A DNA stretch of 64,000 nt, taken from Martinezella hainanensis. Lineage in GTDB: Bacteria; Pseudomonadota; Alphaproteobacteria; Rhizobiales; Rhizobiaceae. The stretch lies in NCBI RefSeq assembly GCF_900094555.1, contig NZ_FMAC01000005.1, forward strand, positions 62,001 to 126,000, given 5' to 3'. Of the stretch, positions 18,141 through 27,058 are shown one piece after another. Within the stretch, counting starts at the first letter, position 1. Every line of letters starts with the position of its first letter. The notes beneath the pieces are model-generated. The model was not told the origin of the DNA. It did not search any database and was given only the letters and a program-made list of their open reading frames with translations. The translations under genes and the position numbers were made by a program.

Positions 18141-19043
18141 GTGGCCGCAATCCCGACGCAGGAAGCCTTTCTGCCCTTTCGTGAATATCGGACATGGTAC
18201 CGCATCACCGGTTCACTCGATTCCGGCAGGCTGCCGCTCGTCGTCGCCCATGGCGGGCCGGGCTGCACCCATGATTATGTCGACAGTTTCAAGGGCATTG
18301 CCGAGATCGATGGTCGCGCTGTCATCCACTACGACCAGCTCGGCAACGGCAAGTCCACGCGACTGCCGGAGAAAGGTCCGGACTTCTGGACGCCGGCTTT
18401 GTTCCTTGATGAGCTGGATACGCTGCTGAAGCATCTCGGCATTCAGGATCGCTACGCCTTTCTCGGGCAGTCCTGGGGCGGCATGCTGGGCGCCGAACAT
18501 GCGGTGCGTCGACCGAAGGGATTGAAAGCGCTAGTGATCGCCAATTCGCCGGCCAACATGCACACCTGGGTCGCCGAAGCGAACCGTCTTCGCGAGGAGC
18601 TGCCGCAGCAGGTGCAGGACACGCTATTGAGGCATGAGCGGGCCGGAACGATCACCGATCCGGATTATATCGCCGCCTCCCGCGTCTTCTACGATCGCCA
18701 TGTCTGCCGCGTCGTGCCCTGGCCGGCAGAGGTTGCCCGCACCTTCGCCACCATGGACGAAGACAATACCGTTTACCGCAACATGAACGGTCCGACCGAG
18801 TTTCACGTCATCGGCACCATGAGGGACTGGACGATCGAAGACAGGCTTCCCCTCATCGAAGCGCCGACCCTGCTGATCTCAGGCAAATACGACGAGGCGA
18901 CGCCACTGGTCGTCAAGCCCTATCTCGATCGCGTCCCGGGCTGCGAATGGGTGCTCTTCGAAAATTCGAGCCATATGCCGCATGTCGAAGAGAAGGATCT
19001 TTGCCTGAAGACGGTCTCAGGCTTCCTGCAACGGCACGATTGA
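18141..19043 (+). CDS. Proline iminopeptidase-family hydrolase (second copy)
   Basis: About 300 residues, S33 family, with an intact HGGPG oxyanion motif, the nucleophile Ser in GQSWGG, the Asp in [10 protein letters not shown], and the His in SSHMPHVEE. It is more canonical than the first copy because the His of HGGPG is retained. The GTG at 18141 has GGAGAG at good spacing; an ATG at 18129 would start 12 nt earlier but has its GGAG directly abutting it. It follows the LuxR gene on the same strand and is probably a direct target, as pip genes are for XccR and PipR. Confidence 0.88.
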   Translation: MAAIPTQEAFLPFREYRTWYRITGSLDSGRLPLVVAHGGPGCTHDYVDSFKGIAEIDGRAVIHYDQLGNGKSTRLPEKGPDFWTPALFLDELDTLLKHLGIQDRYAFLGQSWGGMLGAEHAVRRPKGLKALVIANSPANMHTWVAEANRLREELPQQVQDTLLRHERAGTITDPDYIAASRVFYDRHVCRVVPWPAEVARTFATMDEDNTVYRNMNGPTEFHVIGTMRDWTIEDRLPLIEAPTLLISGKYDEATPLVVKPYLDRVPGCEWVLFENSSHMPHVEEKDLCLKTVSGFLQRHD

Positions 19044-19135
19044 GCGTTCGGCCTTAAAGGCGCGTCCAACGGCGATCTCAGCTTCGCTTCTCCAGGCATG
19101 GACCGTTCAATTGTTCGATAAAATGACGCGGCGTT

Positions 19136-20380
19136 TCAGGTGCCTTTGTGGAGCATGGGGCGGCCATTGTCGAAGCTCTTGCGCCCTCTTTTCCAGCCGG
19201 CTACCACCCGGGCGATCTCGCGCACGGCAGCGCGGGGGCCGGGGCTGTCGAGAAGCACGATCGTCGCCTCGCCGCCGGCTTGCAGACGCGCGCTGCCGTC
19301 GAGCTGGCTTGCTGCCATTTCGCCCACCATGTCGAAGACCAGAGCCATCTCGTCGTCGCGTGCGAGCTGGGCGACATTGGCGTACAGATTGGCCATGCGG
19401 ATTAATGAAGCGTCGCCATAGGGCGTGAAGGGGTTTAGAATATTATTGGTCGCAATAGAGGTTACAACGCCGCGAGCTGCAAGCACGTGGGCTGGTGCGA
19501 CACCACGCGGGACCAGCCGATCATGCCCGCGGCCCATCAGGAACAGATCGGTTGCCGGAAGCACGGATAGAGCGATCCCGGCCTCTGCGAGACTATCGGC
19601 GATGGCAAGAATCCGGGCGTTGGGCATGGCCGACAGATTGGTAACATGGCCGATCGATACGCGACCCTGCCAGCCATGACGCAGCGTCGCGTCGATCACC
19701 TTGGGCAGATCGGCTCGATCGGGATCGAGACTGAAGTCGAGATGAAAGTCGACTGAAACATTGTGCTTTTTTGCCAAAGCAAAAATCATGTCTATATGCT
19801 GGCCAGGGGATGGGTCCGTATACGGACAGCCGCCCACCAGATCGGCACCATCTGCAAGTGCTGTAACGAGCATGTCGTGTGTTTGGGGCTCGTTCGTGAG
19901 CCCGTCCTGAGCGAAGGCGCAGATTTCGATGTCGACCGCGAAAGCATAGTCCCTTCGGATGCGCTTGATTGCCTCGAAGGAACGGAAACCGGCGCGAGGA
20001 TCGATCTCGACGAAGGTCCGCATCCGCGTCGTGCCGTGAGAAATCGCTTTCTCGACGACGCGTGCGGCTCGGACATAAACATCGTCATCGTCAAAACCTG
20101 TCTTGGCTTTGGCCGTTTCTCTTACTGCCTCGGCAAGTGTGCCTTCGCAAATCGTGCAGCGGTCGAGAATGCAGGCCTTGTCGAGGTGGATATGCGTATC
20201 GGCAAATCCACCGAAGGCGAAGCTTCCCTGGCCGTCGACGTCCGATACCGCGTCGCACCGAATGCCGGGGCCAATAGCTGTGATCCGGTCGCCCCGCACA
20301 GCGATGTCGACGAGATCGCCATCTTCCTCGACGCGGACATTTCGGATGACGAGATCGAGCGGCGGGTTCACGGTGTTCAC
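19136..20380 (-). CDS. CodA-like amidohydrolase with altered active-site residues
   Basis: A 414-residue TIM-barrel amidohydrolase related to cytosine deaminase and AtzC. Metal ligands HxH (DTHIHLDK), the His of VDFHLD and the His of IGHVTN are present. In E. coli CodA the third segment reads HCDE, with the Glu acting in proton transfer, and the metal Asp lies in GHDDVFDPW. Here these align with HLDF and ATNNILNPF, so both the Glu and the metal Asp are replaced. The enzyme may use another mechanism or hydrolyse a cyclic amide. It overlaps the gamma-glutamyltransferase gene by 4 bp, implying a shared pathway. Confidence 0.82.
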   Translation of the reverse strand: MNTVNPPLDLVIRNVRVEEDGDLVDIAVRGDRITAIGPGIRCDAVSDVDGQGSFAFGGFADTHIHLDKACILDRCTICEGTLAEAVRETAKAKTGFDDDDVYVRAARVVEKAISHGTTRMRTFVEIDPRAGFRSFEAIKRIRRDYAFAVDIEICAFAQDGLTNEPQTHDMLVTALADGADLVGGCPYTDPSPGQHIDMIFALAKKHNVSVDFHLDFSLDPDRADLPKVIDATLRHGWQGRVSIGHVTNLSAMPNARILAIADSLAEAGIALSVLPATDLFLMGRGHDRLVPRGVAPAHVLAARGVVTSIATNNILNPFTPYGDASLIRMANLYANVAQLARDDEMALVFDMVGEMAASQLDGSARLQAGGEATIVLLDSPGPRAAVREIARVVAGWKRGRKSFDNGRPMLHKGT

Positions 20381-21951
20381 AGCAGGATCGCGCCTCCGTC
20401 GCTGCGGGGATCATGCGCACCGTAGATCGCTCCGTCTTCGCCGATGCGGATCACGCCGGCTTGGCCACCAAGCGGGCTAAGCGCGTCGATGGTCGAGATC
20501 TCATGCCCCATCGCTGCGAGCGCGGAAACCACTTCAATGCCGATATTTTCCTCGATCTTCAGGCTGTTACGGCTGTCCGAGAAGGTGCGACCGAGCAAGA
20601 ACCGCGGGCGTGCAAGCGCTACAGCCGGATCAAGGCCATGGTCGATAAGCAGGCTGAGCAGCAACGACAGCGTCTGTGGCTGACCGTCCGCGCCCTGTGT
20701 ACCATAGATGAGATGCGGGCGTCCGTCTTTCAGCGCAAGGCCCGGATTGAGCGTGTAGAAAGGCCGCTTCCCCGGTTGGACGCAATTGGGATTTGCTGGA
20801 TCGATGCTGAAAGCTGCCCCCCTGTTTTGCCAGAGGAGGCCGGTGTCGCCGACCACGACGCCGCTGCCCCAGTCGAAATAGAGGCTTTGCAGCAGTGATG
20901 CGCATCGTCCATTGGCGTCCACGGCCGCAAGTAGCGCCGTGTCGCCGTGTCGATAATCTTGTGGCCAGGGCAGGGCTCGTTCCGGGTCGATTGCCGCAGC
21001 CTTGGCGGCAAGGCGTGCCGGATCGAGGAGGTATTTCGAGGCGTCCTCGGCGAAGCGAGGATCGGCAATTGCATGCCGGTCGAGAAAAGCCTGTTTCACG
21101 GCTTCGACGAGCGCATGATAATAGGCTGGGCTGTCGGGCGGGAAAGCCGCCATCGGCAAATGGTCGAGCACGCCCATGATCCCGAGAGTAGTTATCCCCT
21201 GCGTCGGCGGAGGTGGAGCAAGAAGTATCGTGTCGCGATAGGCCCGCTGGAGGGGAGCCGCAACATCAGTTCGTGTGGCGGCAAGATCCGTGGCCGAAAG
21301 AGGAGAACCTGCCTCTGCAAGCCCGTTCACAATTCGACGAGCGAGAGCCCCCTCATAGAATTCGCGGGTGCCCTGACGAGCTATGGCCTCGAGCGTCCGC
21401 GCCAAGGCGGGCTGGTGCTGGGCGCCGCCAGATCGGAAGAGCCCGGTGAAGCCGGGCCAGCCACTCAGTTCATTGCGCCGGAATTCGTACCAGAAGGCCT
21501 GCGACCGACTGACTTCGAAGCCACCGTCCGCGAGCGCAATGGCGTCGTCGAGAAGAGCTGGCAAGCGCTCTGTGCCGCCCCATTCGTCGGCGGAATAGGC
21601 AAGCACTTTCTCCCAGCTATCCACGAGGCAGGCCGTCGTCAGTGTGGAGGCTGCGCCTCGCAAAGCTATATCTCCATGCGGGATGGCCGCAGCCGCCTGC
21701 CCGATGCCGAGGAAAGTCTGTGCATTGCCTGTTTCGTCCGCCACCAGCCAGACCGCGTCGCCGCCGAGCCCGCAGAAATGGGGATAGGTGACCGATAGCG
21801 CAGCTCCGGCGGCAACCAGCGCCTCGATCGCATTGCCGCCGCGCCTGAGCACTTTCGCGCCAGCTTCGCTGGCCAGCCAATGCGGCGTCGCGATCATGGC
21901 ACCGGACGATGGCGAATTGGTTCGAGTGGTCTGTCTGTTGGAAGGAGTCAT
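20377..21951 (-). CDS. Gamma-glutamyltransferase family protein (first copy)
   Basis: A 524-residue Ntn-hydrolase of the GGT family. It has the N-terminal pattern ATPHWLASEAGAKVLRRGGN and the autoprocessing region RHGDTALLAAVD near residue 345, where the Thr is the expected nucleophile. No clear signal peptide is present; the first 18 residues are polar, so a cytoplasmic location is likely, unlike classical periplasmic GGT. It is the first gene of a two-gene operon with the CodA-like amidohydrolase. The substrate is probably a gamma-glutamyl amide or a cephalosporin-acylase-like amide, not determinable here. Confidence 0.85.
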   Translation of the reverse strand: MTPSNRQTTRTNSPSSGAMIATPHWLASEAGAKVLRRGGNAIEALVAAGAALSVTYPHFCGLGGDAVWLVADETGNAQTFLGIGQAAAAIPHGDIALRGAASTLTTACLVDSWEKVLAYSADEWGGTERLPALLDDAIALADGGFEVSRSQAFWYEFRRNELSGWPGFTGLFRSGGAQHQPALARTLEAIARQGTREFYEGALARRIVNGLAEAGSPLSATDLAATRTDVAAPLQRAYRDTILLAPPPPTQGITTLGIMGVLDHLPMAAFPPDSPAYYHALVEAVKQAFLDRHAIADPRFAEDASKYLLDPARLAAKAAAIDPERALPWPQDYRHGDTALLAAVDANGRCASLLQSLYFDWGSGVVVGDTGLLWQNRGAAFSIDPANPNCVQPGKRPFYTLNPGLALKDGRPHLIYGTQGADGQPQTLSLLLSLLIDHGLDPAVALARPRFLLGRTFSDSRNSLKIEENIGIEVVSALAAMGHEISTIDALSPLGGQAGVIRIGEDGAIYGAHDPRSDGGAILL

Positions 21952-21960
21952 GAGTGAGCT

Positions 21961-22143
21961 TCAGCGATGTTTCCGGTAGTTCTGAGCCTTGGCTCTCGAA
22001 AGGTATCCCGTCATCCGAGTTCCGGTATCGGCTGTCGTAGCGATGGTGATGATGTCTTGTTCGGCATGGGTAAATCCTGGCGGCGTGATCTGGAAAACCA
22101 GGCAAGCAATACCGATGCCATAAAGAGTTGCAGTTGCGGGAAT
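21961..22143 (-). pseudogene. Possible 3' remnant of a regulator-like gene (uncertain)
   Basis: An open stretch of 60 codons without a convincing start ends 9 bp before the GGT gene. Its translation has a protein-like tail with LYGIGIACLVFQITPPGF, then THAEQDIITIATTADTGTRM and GYLSRAKAQNYRKHR. The pattern resembles the C-terminus of an effector-binding regulator such as IclR, but the similarity is weak and judged by eye. If real, the 5' part has been lost. Confidence 0.25.
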
Positions 22144-22575
22144 TCAATTTAAGCTGTTGTATCTATTGAGAATAAATCAGTTCATTGGCGCCCTGGCCGC
22201 AAGGATTCCAAAAGGCCGATCTTCGGCTTTTGCCCCGTCAACGCCTATGAATTCGCGTGCCCTTGTATAGGTGATGGAAAAAGTGGCGATTCGGTCACCG
22301 ATGCAGTCCGCAAGATGCTGCTGCCATTGCATGACGTGCTGGGTTGTCTGCGAGTGCGATCGCCAATCTCAATGCGCAGCGCATTACACTGCTGTCTGCC
22401 GCAAAGTGATGCCTGGATGCATTCGTCACCGCCTCCTGCAGTGAAGACGGCGATGAATGACTTTTCAGCCATGAGAGGGGATGACAAAGCCGTCCGCTCT
22501 CCTATTCTCACGGGGCAGCTCACTTCTCGAATGTCGGCAGCCGCCGATTTCGATCCTGATCCTTGGGAGGACATC
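22144..22575. other. Intergenic region with no supported gene
   Basis: I see no convincing coding frame here. A small hairpin (GCCGA-tct-TCGGC followed by TTTT, 22215-22231) could act as a weak terminator. The last bases carry the GGGAGG ribosome site of the epimerase-like gene. An open frame from 22315 continues into that gene but lacks a better start. Confidence 0.5.
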
Positions 22576-23529
22576 ATGACGCGCACGGTGATTATCGGTG
22601 CAACGGGCCATATCGGCACCTATCTCGTGCCGCGGCTGATCGAGGCAGGTCACGAAGTCGCGGCGATCAGCCGTGGCCAGGCCAAACCGTATTCGCCGAA
22701 CAAGGCGTGGAATGATGTGGAGATGCGGGCGATGGATCGCGCTGCGATGGAGAAGGACGGCAGTTTCGGTCCAGCCATTCGCGCATTGAAGCCGGATATC
22801 GTTATCGACATGATCTGCTTTACGCTCGACAGCGCAAGGCATCTGACAGAGGCGCTCACCGATCATGTCGGCCATTTCCTGCATACGGGCACGATCTGGA
22901 CGCATGGATTTTCGACCGTCGTGCCGACGCCGGAAGAAGCGCCGAAGCAGCCGTTCGGTGACTATGGTATCCAGAAAGCCGCGATCGAAGTGCATCTGCT
23001 TGAGGAGGCGCGCCGTAGAGGATTTCCCGCAACCTTGATTCATCCCGGCCATATTGTCGGTCCGGGCTGGGCGCCCCTCAATCCCGCCGGGCATTTCAAT
23101 CTATCCGCCTTCTCGACTTTGGCGCGAGGCGAAACCCTTGTCTTGCCGAATTTCGGCCTGGAGACAGTCCACCACGTTCATGCCGATGACGTAGCGCAGA
23201 TGTTCATGGGCGCCATCGCCAACTGGCGAGCCTCGACGGGAGAGGCTTTCCATGCGGTTTCAGGTGGTGCACTGACGCTCAGGGGCTATGCAGAGGCCAT
23301 GTCGCGCTGGTTCGGATATGAGCCGAAGCTGGAATTTCAGCCCTATGGGAAATGGGCCGAAGGCCAGTCGGCGGAAGATGCGGAGGCGACCTGGGAGCAC
23401 ATTGCCAGAAGCCCGAATTGCTCGATCGCGAAGGCTGAACGGCTGCTTGATTACCGGCCTCGCTACACCTCGCTGCAGGCCGTTCAGGAGGCGGTCGCCT
23501 GGCTGATGGAGAAGGGCCGGATCGGCTGA
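22576..23529 (+). CDS. NAD-dependent epimerase/dehydratase family protein
   Basis: A 317-residue Rossmann-fold protein. It begins MTRTVIIGATGHIGTYLVPR, the dinucleotide-binding glycine motif of atypical/extended short-chain dehydrogenases. The usual YxxxK catalytic pair is represented by YGIQK. GGGAGG lies 5 nt upstream of the ATG at 22576, which settles the start. It is monocistronic and convergent with the flavoprotein gene. The substrate, possibly a sugar nucleotide or a small carbonyl compound, cannot be told. Confidence 0.85.
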   Translation: MTRTVIIGATGHIGTYLVPRLIEAGHEVAAISRGQAKPYSPNKAWNDVEMRAMDRAAMEKDGSFGPAIRALKPDIVIDMICFTLDSARHLTEALTDHVGHFLHTGTIWTHGFSTVVPTPEEAPKQPFGDYGIQKAAIEVHLLEEARRRGFPATLIHPGHIVGPGWAPLNPAGHFNLSAFSTLARGETLVLPNFGLETVHHVHADDVAQMFMGAIANWRASTGEAFHAVSGGALTLRGYAEAMSRWFGYEPKLEFQPYGKWAEGQSAEDAEATWEHIARSPNCSIAKAERLLDYRPRYTSLQAVQEAVAWLMEKGRIG

Positions 23530-23550
23530 AGCTCAGGCATTCAGGCTTAA

Positions 23551-24762
23551 TCAATTGGTCTTGAGCCAGGCATCCATGCCTTTCGCCGCCGCGCGCCCGG
23601 TCGCAAGGCAGGCCGTCAGGAGATAGCCGCCGGTCGGTGCCTCCCAGTCGATCATCTCGCCGGCGACGAAAGTGCCTGGGAGCTTCCTCAACATATATCC
23701 CTCGTCGAGCTCATTCCAACGGATGCCGCCGGCGGACGAGATAGCCTCCGCGATCGGCCTTGTTCTCAGCAGTGGGATTGGTAGCGCCTTGATCAGACTT
23801 GCGAGACCCTCCGGATGAGAAAGGACGACCGGCTCGGCGAGCTCGCGCAAAAGGCCCGCCTTGACGCCCTCGATGCCGATGGCCTTGCGCAGCCGATTGG
23901 AGAAGCTGGCCTTGGGGTCCTGCCGTGCCAGATCGCGCGCCAAACGCTCCTCATCGCGTCCGGGCACCAGATCGACAATGAGTGAAGCCTCGCCTTTCTT
24001 CGTCAAGCGGTCACGCAGCGCGGCGGCATGCGCATAGACCAGGCTGCCCTCGATCCCCGTTTTTGAGATGACGAACTCGCCCGGAAAACTCCCCGCCTCC
24101 GATGTCGCCGTCACGGCCTTGAGAGGTTCGCCGGCAAAGCGTTCGCTGAACATCGCGCTCCAGGTGACGTCGAAACCGCAATTGGCCGGCTGGAACGCGG
24201 CGATGTCGACCCCCTTGTCACGGAGCCCGCCGACCCATGTCGCGTCCGATCCGAGCCGGGCATAGCTTGCACCACCGAGCGCGAGGAGAATGGCGTCGGG
24301 ACGGACAAGCTCGCGCCCCTGCGGCGTTTCGAATGTCAGGCCGCCATCCTCGAAGCCGCACCAGCGGTGCCGCGTCATGATGCTCACATCTCGCGCTTCC
24401 AGCCTCGCAAGCCAGGCGCGCAGGAGCGGCGATGCCTTCATGACTTTCGGGAAGACGCGGCCGGAAGAACCGACGAAGGTTTCCGTTCCCAGACCCTGTG
24501 CCCAAGCTCTGATGTCATTAGGCTGGAAGTCGTCAAGCGCTGCGCGCAATCGAGGCGAAGCAGCGCCGAAGCGGGTGGTAAAAAGGCTGTAGTCTTCCGA
24601 ATGCGTGATGTTGAGGCCGGATTTTCCGGCTAGCAGAAACTTGCGCGCCACCGTCGGCATGCTGTCATAGACAGCGATACGATGGCCGAACAGCGATAGG
24701 GTCTCTGCCGCCATCAATCCTGCGGGACCCCCGCCTATGATTGCAATTTGTTTCTTGGTCAT
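23551..24762 (-). CDS. HI0933-type NAD(P)/FAD-dependent oxidoreductase
   Basis: A 403-residue flavoprotein. It has the FAD-binding GGGPAGLMAAE motif at residues 10-20, the family-specific KFLLAGKSGLNITHSE segment, and the C-terminal TGGYLLTACLATGRAA motif. These identify the HI0933/YhiN family, whose physiological reaction is unknown for most members. It ends 21 bp from the convergent epimerase-like gene and shows no clear functional link to its neighbours. Confidence 0.87.
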   Translation of the reverse strand: MTKKQIAIIGGGPAGLMAAETLSLFGHRIAVYDSMPTVARKFLLAGKSGLNITHSEDYSLFTTRFGAASPRLRAALDDFQPNDIRAWAQGLGTETFVGSSGRVFPKVMKASPLLRAWLARLEARDVSIMTRHRWCGFEDGGLTFETPQGRELVRPDAILLALGGASYARLGSDATWVGGLRDKGVDIAAFQPANCGFDVTWSAMFSERFAGEPLKAVTATSEAGSFPGEFVISKTGIEGSLVYAHAAALRDRLTKKGEASLIVDLVPGRDEERLARDLARQDPKASFSNRLRKAIGIEGVKAGLLRELAEPVVLSHPEGLASLIKALPIPLLRTRPIAEAISSAGGIRWNELDEGYMLRKLPGTFVAGEMIDWEAPTGGYLLTACLATGRAAAKGMDAWLKTN

Positions 24763-24931
24763 GCTTACCCGGTGCCGCTTGCCTATTGCTCTCTAGGGCC
24801 GGATGGGCCTCGAAGGCAAGATCGTCGCCATGCCATGGCCCATTTGGTCCTTCATTCAGGCCGTAATGGCAGTGGCCGCAATCGCATCGTTACAGTCAGC
24901 ATCTGCGAGCATATCAACATTTAAATCGATA

Positions 24932-24945
24932 TAACCATATGGTTA
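24932..24945. promoter_or_regulatory. Putative TetR operator upstream of the tetR-type gene
   Basis: TAACCATATGGTTA is a perfect 14-bp palindrome about 105 bp upstream of the TetR start. The same TAAC-N6-GTTA pattern appears before the Gfo/Idh/MocA gene at 25855, suggesting autoregulation and target control by one regulator. Confidence 0.65.
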
Positions 24946-25051
24946 CTACAGCCTTCGATTTACCGGGGGCTGTCAACTTATGCGATGATCGGTTACTTAT
25001 CGACGTGAGGATGGGCCGCATAAGCCTTACGAAATGCCGCCGGGAGCCGTG

Positions 25052-25759
25052 ATGTCAGAAGCCAAGACCGTGAAGCGCAGCGCCAAGAGCGCAGAGCCTG
25101 TGGAAACAGAAAAAACCTCTCCGCGTGCAGCTTCGGAACGGCCACGTCTCAGGGATGCGGAGCGCACCAGCAAGGCGATTTTGGCTGCCGCGACCAAGGA
25201 GTTTGCCGAGCGCGGCTATGGCGGCGCCCGTGTTGATGCCATTGCCGAACGCGCCAAGATCAACAAGCGGATGCTTTATCATTATTTCGGCGGCAAGGAT
25301 GCGCTCTATGTCGCCGTTCTGGAAGGCAGCTACATCGCCATCCGCTCGGCGGAGGCGCGGCTCGATCTCTCACACCGCTCGCCTGCGGAAGGCATGCGCG
25401 AGCTTGTCGTCTTCACCTGGCAATATTTTCTGGACCACCCTGAGTTCCTGGGGATTCTCAGCACGGAAAACATGCACAAGGCTCGTTTCCTGAAGCGATC
25501 GGCACGCATTTTCGAGCTACATTCGCCGCTCGTTTCCGAGATTTCCGGGCTGCTCGACCGCGGTGCGGCGGCGGGCGTATTCCGCAGCGATTGCGATCCT
25601 GTCAAGATCTATATGAGCATTGCGGCACTCGGCTCGTTCTTCCTGACGAACCGCTGGACGCTCTCGACGATCTTCCGCCGCAACCTCTCGGACAAGAGCG
25701 AAATCGACGCCTGGGGCGAGCATATCGTCGACGTGATTTTCGCCTATCTACGCCCCTAA
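25052..25759 (+). CDS. TetR-family transcriptional regulator
   Basis: A 235-residue regulator with a basic, disordered tail of about 35 residues. The TetR DNA-binding domain follows (AILAAATKEFAERGYGGARV, then INKRMLYHYFGGKDALY). The C-terminal half resembles TetR_C_6-like ligand domains. The ATG at 25052 is preceded by GGGAG; an ATG 18 nt earlier has none. It lies 129 bp before the three-gene dehydrogenase operon and shares a palindrome with its promoter, so it is probably the local repressor. Confidence 0.9.
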   Translation: MSEAKTVKRSAKSAEPVETEKTSPRAASERPRLRDAERTSKAILAAATKEFAERGYGGARVDAIAERAKINKRMLYHYFGGKDALYVAVLEGSYIAIRSAEARLDLSHRSPAEGMRELVVFTWQYFLDHPEFLGILSTENMHKARFLKRSARIFELHSPLVSEISGLLDRGAAAGVFRSDCDPVKIYMSIAALGSFFLTNRWTLSTIFRRNLSDKSEIDAWGEHIVDVIFAYLRP

Positions 25760-25854
25760 AAATCTCGGGGTAACAAGCTCAGCAACGATAGATGATTGTC
25801 GCTGCGGCCATTGACGATGGCCGTTGACAGCATCGCCCTGCCGTGTCAGTTATG

Positions 25855-25868
25855 TAACTATATAGTTA
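25855..25868. promoter_or_regulatory. Putative TetR operator upstream of the Gfo/Idh/MocA operon
   Basis: TAACTATATAGTTA is a perfect 14-bp palindrome ending 20 bp before the ATG at 25889, between the expected promoter and the GGGAGGA ribosome site. It matches the site at 24932 at 12 of 14 positions. Bound repressor here would block transcription of the operon. Confidence 0.68.
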
Positions 25869-25888
25869 TTTACGGGAGGAAGAAACTC

Positions 25889-27046
25889 ATGGCAACGAAG
25901 CCGATCGGCATCATCATGCACGGCATTACCGGCCGCATGGGCTATAATCAGCATCTCGTGCGTTCCATTCTGGCGATCCGCGAACAGGGCGGTGTTCTTT
26001 TGTCGAACGGCGACCGGCTGATGCCCGAGCCGGTGCTTGTCGGCCGCAATGCCGAAAAGATCGAAGCGATCGCCCGCAAGCACGGTTTGTCGAAGACGAC
26101 GACCGATCTCGACGCTGCTCTTGCCGATCCCAGCAATACGATCTTCTTCGATGCCGGTTCGACACAGATGCGCGTCGAGCTTCTGGAAAAGGCGATTGCC
26201 GCCGGCAAGCATGTCTATTGCGAAAAGCCGATTTCCGAGACGCTTGAGGAGGCGTTGTCGGTCGCTGCTTCCGCCGAGCGTCGGGGTGTCAAGAACGGCG
26301 TCGTCCAGGACAAGCTGTTCCTGCCGGGCCTGCGCAAGATCGCCATGCTGCGCGACAGCGGCTTCTTCGGCAAGATTCTCTCCGTGCGGGGCGAATTCGG
26401 TTACTGGGTGTTCGAAGGCGATTGGGGTGTGAAGGCACAGCGTCCGTCATGGAATTACCGCAAAAAGGATGGCGGCGGCATGATCCTCGATATGCTGCCG
26501 CATTGGCGCTATGTGCTTGATAATCTGTTTGGTGAGGTCAAATCCGTCAGTTGCCTCGGCGCGACGCATATTCCGAGCCGCGTCGATGAGAACGGCAACA
26601 CCTATGCCGCCGATGCCGACGATGCCGCTTACGCCACCTTCGAGCTCGAAGGCGGCGTTATCGCCCATATCAATTCCTCCTGGGCCGTGCGTGTCCGTCG
26701 AGACGATCTCGTCACGTTCCAGGTCGACGGCACGCACGGATCGGCCGTCTGCGGCCTGATGCGCTGCTGGACGCAGCATCGGGTCAATACGCCCAAGCCC
26801 GTCTGGAACCCGGATCAGCCGCAGCCGATCAATTTCTTCGACACCTGGGAAGAGGTGCCGGAGACGCAGGCCTTCGACAATGGGTTCAAGGCGCAGTGGG
26901 AGCAGTTCCTGTGCCATGTGGCCGAGGACGCACCTTGGAAGTTCACGCTTCGCGAGGGCGCCAAGGGCGTGCAGCTGGCAGAGCTTGCGCAGAAGAGCTG
27001 GGCGGAACGTCGCTGGATCGACGTGCCCTCGCTTTCGGCTCGCTAG
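25889..27046 (+). CDS. Gfo/Idh/MocA-family oxidoreductase (operon gene 1)
   Basis: A 385-residue NAD(P)-dependent dehydrogenase of the glucose-fructose/inositol dehydrogenase family. It shows the N-terminal dinucleotide fold (GIIMHGITGRMGYNQH), the family signature CEKPISETLEEA with its catalytic-region lysine, and a substrate domain containing DMLPHWRYVLD. Start 25889 is fixed by GGGAGGA and the palindrome just upstream; the frame extends further without support. It lies 12 bp before a DUF993 gene. The pair plus an isomerase suggest oxidation and cleavage of an unusual sugar or polyol. Confidence 0.9.
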   Translation: MATKPIGIIMHGITGRMGYNQHLVRSILAIREQGGVLLSNGDRLMPEPVLVGRNAEKIEAIARKHGLSKTTTDLDAALADPSNTIFFDAGSTQMRVELLEKAIAAGKHVYCEKPISETLEEALSVAASAERRGVKNGVVQDKLFLPGLRKIAMLRDSGFFGKILSVRGEFGYWVFEGDWGVKAQRPSWNYRKKDGGGMILDMLPHWRYVLDNLFGEVKSVSCLGATHIPSRVDENGNTYAADADDAAYATFELEGGVIAHINSSWAVRVRRDDLVTFQVDGTHGSAVCGLMRCWTQHRVNTPKPVWNPDQPQPINFFDTWEEVPETQAFDNGFKAQWEQFLCHVAEDAPWKFTLREGAKGVQLAELAQKSWAERRWIDVPSLSAR

Positions 27047-27058
27047 GAGGCCGGTCTC

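Noticed and set aside
21617..22147. 176-residue open frame on the minus strand overlapping the GGT start
   Set aside because: Most of it lies inside the GGT gene in another frame, and its His/Arg-rich translation shows no family pattern.
22210..22231. Small hairpin followed by TTTT as a true terminator
   Set aside because: Only five GC-rich pairs with a bulge and no gene ending just upstream on either strand; noted only inside the gap entry.
22315..22575. N-terminal extension of the epimerase-like protein
   Set aside because: The extension lacks conserved sequence, while GGGAGG sits 5 nt before the ATG at 22576 and the Rossmann motif starts there.
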